Part shown: one piece after another, positions 5,826-7,152 of the stretch
Layout of the letters: each line of letters starts with the position of its first letter
How positions within the stretch are numbered: the stretch's first letter is position 1
Source of the DNA: Bacillota bacterium
GTDB taxonomy: Bacteria > Bacillota > Clostridia > Lachnospirales > Lachnospiraceae
Direction of reading: 5' to 3'
Assembly: GCA_023398855.1 (NCBI GenBank)
Contig: JAEWRS010000328.1
Location: 1 to 7,152, forward strand
Length of the DNA: 7,152 nt
The notes under the pieces: generated by a model
The model's input: only the letters and a program-made list of their open reading frames with translations
Databases searched by the model: none
What the model was told of the DNA's origin: nothing
Translations under genes and position numbers: made by a program

Positions 5826-5913
5826 TTATATATTTATTTCAAGTCCGTCGTAAGCGGCCCGTATATTTTCGGCATGGAACCTATCTTCCAGTTCCCAAAT
5901 ATTTCAGCTTCCT
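5826..5913 (-). pseudogene. Internally deleted remnant, probably of an MBL-fold hydrolase gene
   Basis: Directly after the regulator stop lies AAGGAG (5925-5920), then six bases, then AGG AAG CTG AAA TAT TTG, reading (x)KLKYLGTG. If AGG were ATG this would be an ideally spaced start reading MKLKYLGTG, which resembles the N-terminus of metallo-beta-lactamase-fold hydrolases (MKxKYLGT then AAEG). The frame stops at TAG (5883-5881). In another frame the next bases read FHAENIRAAYDGLEINI and end at TAA (5828-5826); an AYDG(M/L)EI ending is also familiar from such proteins. The two ends joined with a frame change and about 200 residues missing suggest a gene destroyed by internal deletion plus start loss. 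The family link rests on short motifs and is an inference. Confidence 0.4.
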
Positions 5914-5926
5914 TGTTATCTCCTTA

Positions 5927-6898
5927 TCAATCCCCCTGGTCTGTGGCCAGATAAACGGAAACCACCGGCTCTTCTATGGCTAAATCCGTCGAAGACATCT
6001 CCTGTTGGGGCAATGAAAATTTTGACATAAACGTTTTATAGGTGAGCAGTTCCTGTGTCTCCGGATTTTTACGGAATTGACTTGGCGTCATGCCGGTAAT
6101 CCGCTTGAATTCCTTTGCAAAATAAAACTGATTGGTATAGCCCACTGTCTCGGATATTTCCTGTATAGACTGACTGGTGGATTTTAACCGGGAACAGGCT
6201 TTATCAATCCGGTAATAGATCAAATACTGTTTTGGAGAGATATTCATCGTACGGTTAAAAAACGTATAGAGCACTTTTTGAGATACCCCTACCGCCGCCG
6301 CAATCTGTTCCACAGAGATATTTTTCGCGTAGTGATACTCAATGAAATTCACAGCATCTGCGGCAATAAAATCCGTATTATCAATCAGCTTTTCATTCAG
6401 CCGGGTTGGATTTGCATCCAAGAGCACACGAAACGTATCATACATCACAGACATCATGGGGCAATAACGGTTGGGAAACGTCTTGGATAACTGGAAAATC
6501 TGATTTAGCCGGTTGTGAATTTCATGATTGCAATCCTGATAAACCGGCTTTTCAATATAAATATTGGCACGGTTTAAATATTGTTCCACTGAAAATCCCG
6601 TAAAGGATACCCATGTTAATGATACATCTTCTGTTCCGATATTGGTTATGGCGTAATTTTTATCCGGAAACGCAATAAACCCACTTTCCCAGTCAATTTT
6701 ATACACGGATTTTTCGCATTCAAGTAATGCCAAACCACTGTTAATACATGCAAATGTAAACATTCCATTGGCTTTAACATGAATCCGCCCGGAAGATGAA
6801 ATCAGGTTTCTCCCGCACTGACATAGATTAAACATCAGATTCAATTTAGTTTTGTTGCTGATATATACACTTGTATTCTCCCCAAAATCATTTGCCAT
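5927..6898 (-). CDS. AraC-family transcriptional regulator
   Basis: This 323-residue DNA-binding regulator has an N-terminal cupin-type sensing domain (about 35-135, with the GxF/GSGFIAFPDKNY-like strand region at 71-82) of the AraC_binding type. It has a C-terminal AraC/XylS double helix-turn-helix (about 183-278). Helix-turn-helix 1 includes SVEQIAAAVGVSQKVLYTFF (195-214). Helix-turn-helix 2 carries the signature ISETVGYTNQFYFAKEFKRI (248-267), followed by GMTPSQFRKN. A tail of about 45 residues (279-323) extends past the usual end of the domain. The domain layout matches sugar-responsive regulators such as MsmR/RafR types; the ligand is unknown. It follows the ABC ATPase gene by 79 bp with no visible terminator between them, so it may regulate and share a transcript with that transporter. 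The start has a weak purine-rich site (AAGAGAGTGG) upstream. Confidence 0.94.
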   Translation of the reverse strand: MANDFGENTSVYISNKTKLNLMFNLCQCGRNLISSSGRIHVKANGMFTFACINSGLALLECEKSVYKIDWESGFIAFPDKNYAITNIGTEDVSLTWVSFTGFSVEQYLNRANIYIEKPVYQDCNHEIHNRLNQIFQLSKTFPNRYCPMMSVMYDTFRVLLDANPTRLNEKLIDNTDFIAADAVNFIEYHYAKNISVEQIAAAVGVSQKVLYTFFNRTMNISPKQYLIYYRIDKACSRLKSTSQSIQEISETVGYTNQFYFAKEFKRITGMTPSQFRKNPETQELLTYKTFMSKFSLPQQEMSSTDLAIEEPVVSVYLATDQGD

Positions 6899-6977
6899 GT
6901 TTATCCACTCTCTTCATCCAATACCACATCTGCTTTACATCCAGGCCCTGGCTAAAACTGTTCCGAAAATCATGTTA

Positions 6978-7151
6978 CTATATTATGCCTTTTAAATTCA
7001 GCTCTTTTGCCCGATGACAGGTCACAAAATGCTCCGGCGATACTTCTTCAAATACCGGCTTCACCTCCCCGCAAACCTTTTTCCGGTATTTGCATCTCGT
7101 ATGGAAATAACATCCGGATGGAAGTGCCACTGGGTTTGGGATTTCCCCCTC
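6978..7151 (-). CDS. Oligopeptide/dipeptide-type ABC transporter ATP-binding protein, C-terminal fragment
   Basis: Only the last 57 codons are in the window; the gene continues beyond the right edge. The visible part is the OppD/DppF C-terminal domain: EIPNPVALPSGCYFHTRC (3-20 of the fragment), then KVC at 25-27, then EVSPEHFVTCH (36-46). This is the CxFHxRC...C...(G/S)xxHFVxCH pattern that closes the ATPases of peptide/nickel/opine-type importers. Four cysteines (14, 20, 27, 45) are conserved in this domain and have been linked to an iron-sulphur cluster in some peptide importers. The nucleotide-binding motifs themselves are outside the window. Substrate could be peptides or, as in some members, oligosaccharides. 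The stop is TAG at 6980-6978. Confidence 0.92.
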   Translation of the reverse strand, partial: EGEIPNPVALPSGCYFHTRCKYRKKVCGEVKPVFEEVSPEHFVTCHRAKELNLKGII

Positions 7152-7152
7152 C

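Noticed and set aside
6933..6955. Short palindrome CCAGGCCCTGG between the ABC ATPase and the AraC gene
   Set aside because: The arms are only five bases with no U tract, so it is neither a terminator nor clearly an operator.
1..7152. CRISPR arrays, tRNA or rRNA genes, insertion sequences, integrase or phage genes
   Set aside because: No spaced direct repeats, no tRNA-like clover or conserved rRNA blocks, and no transposase or integrase motifs were seen on either strand.

Overview
The window looks like a chromosomal segment from a spore-forming Firmicute, most likely a clostridial gut-type bacterium (Lachnospiraceae-like). The evidence is a SpoIID-type sporulation protein, AT-leaning sequence, strong AGGAGG-type ribosome binding sites, a mannose-family PTS and an oligopeptide-type ABC ATPase. 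The genus assignment is inference. Every convincing gene lies on the minus strand, so transcription runs from right to left.

Right edge to about 5130: the 3' end of an oligopeptide/dipeptide ABC transporter ATPase (6978-7151) is followed by an AraC-family regulator (5927-6898), then a small gene remnant (5826-5913), then a HAD-family phosphatase-like protein (5253-5810). The remnant has a perfectly placed Shine-Dalgarno sequence, but the expected start codon reads AGG. A possible 34-codon gene (5131-5235) follows, and a perfect 17-bp inverted repeat sits exactly at its stop codon. The remnant appears to be both ends of a deleted metallo-beta-lactamase-fold hydrolase gene.

Middle: a stand-alone SpoIID/LytB-domain protein (4050-4970) ends in a strong intrinsic terminator (3952-3991). 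Its catalytic-motif glutamate reads as glutamine. From 3412 to 4049 there is no convincing gene. That stretch holds the terminator, a possible 27-codon gene scrap, two candidate promoters and several short palindromes, and it is the likely control region of the left-hand operon.

Left: a tight operon runs from a tandem-GNAT acetyltransferase (2473-3411) through a divergent PIG-L/LmbE-family deacetylase (1781-2461) to PTS EIIB (1260-1748), EIIC (456-1241) and EIID (1-459, cut by the window edge). Gaps are 11, 32 and 18 bp, followed by an ATGA stop/start overlap. The layout suggests uptake and phosphorylation of a sugar, probably an amino sugar or acylated sugar, coupled to removal and addition of acyl groups. 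No EIIA, glycosidase or dedicated regulator is visible, so the substrate cannot be named. This PTS/deacetylase/double-acetyltransferase cassette is the most interesting candidate system here, particularly because the deacetylase lacks the usual general-base aspartate.
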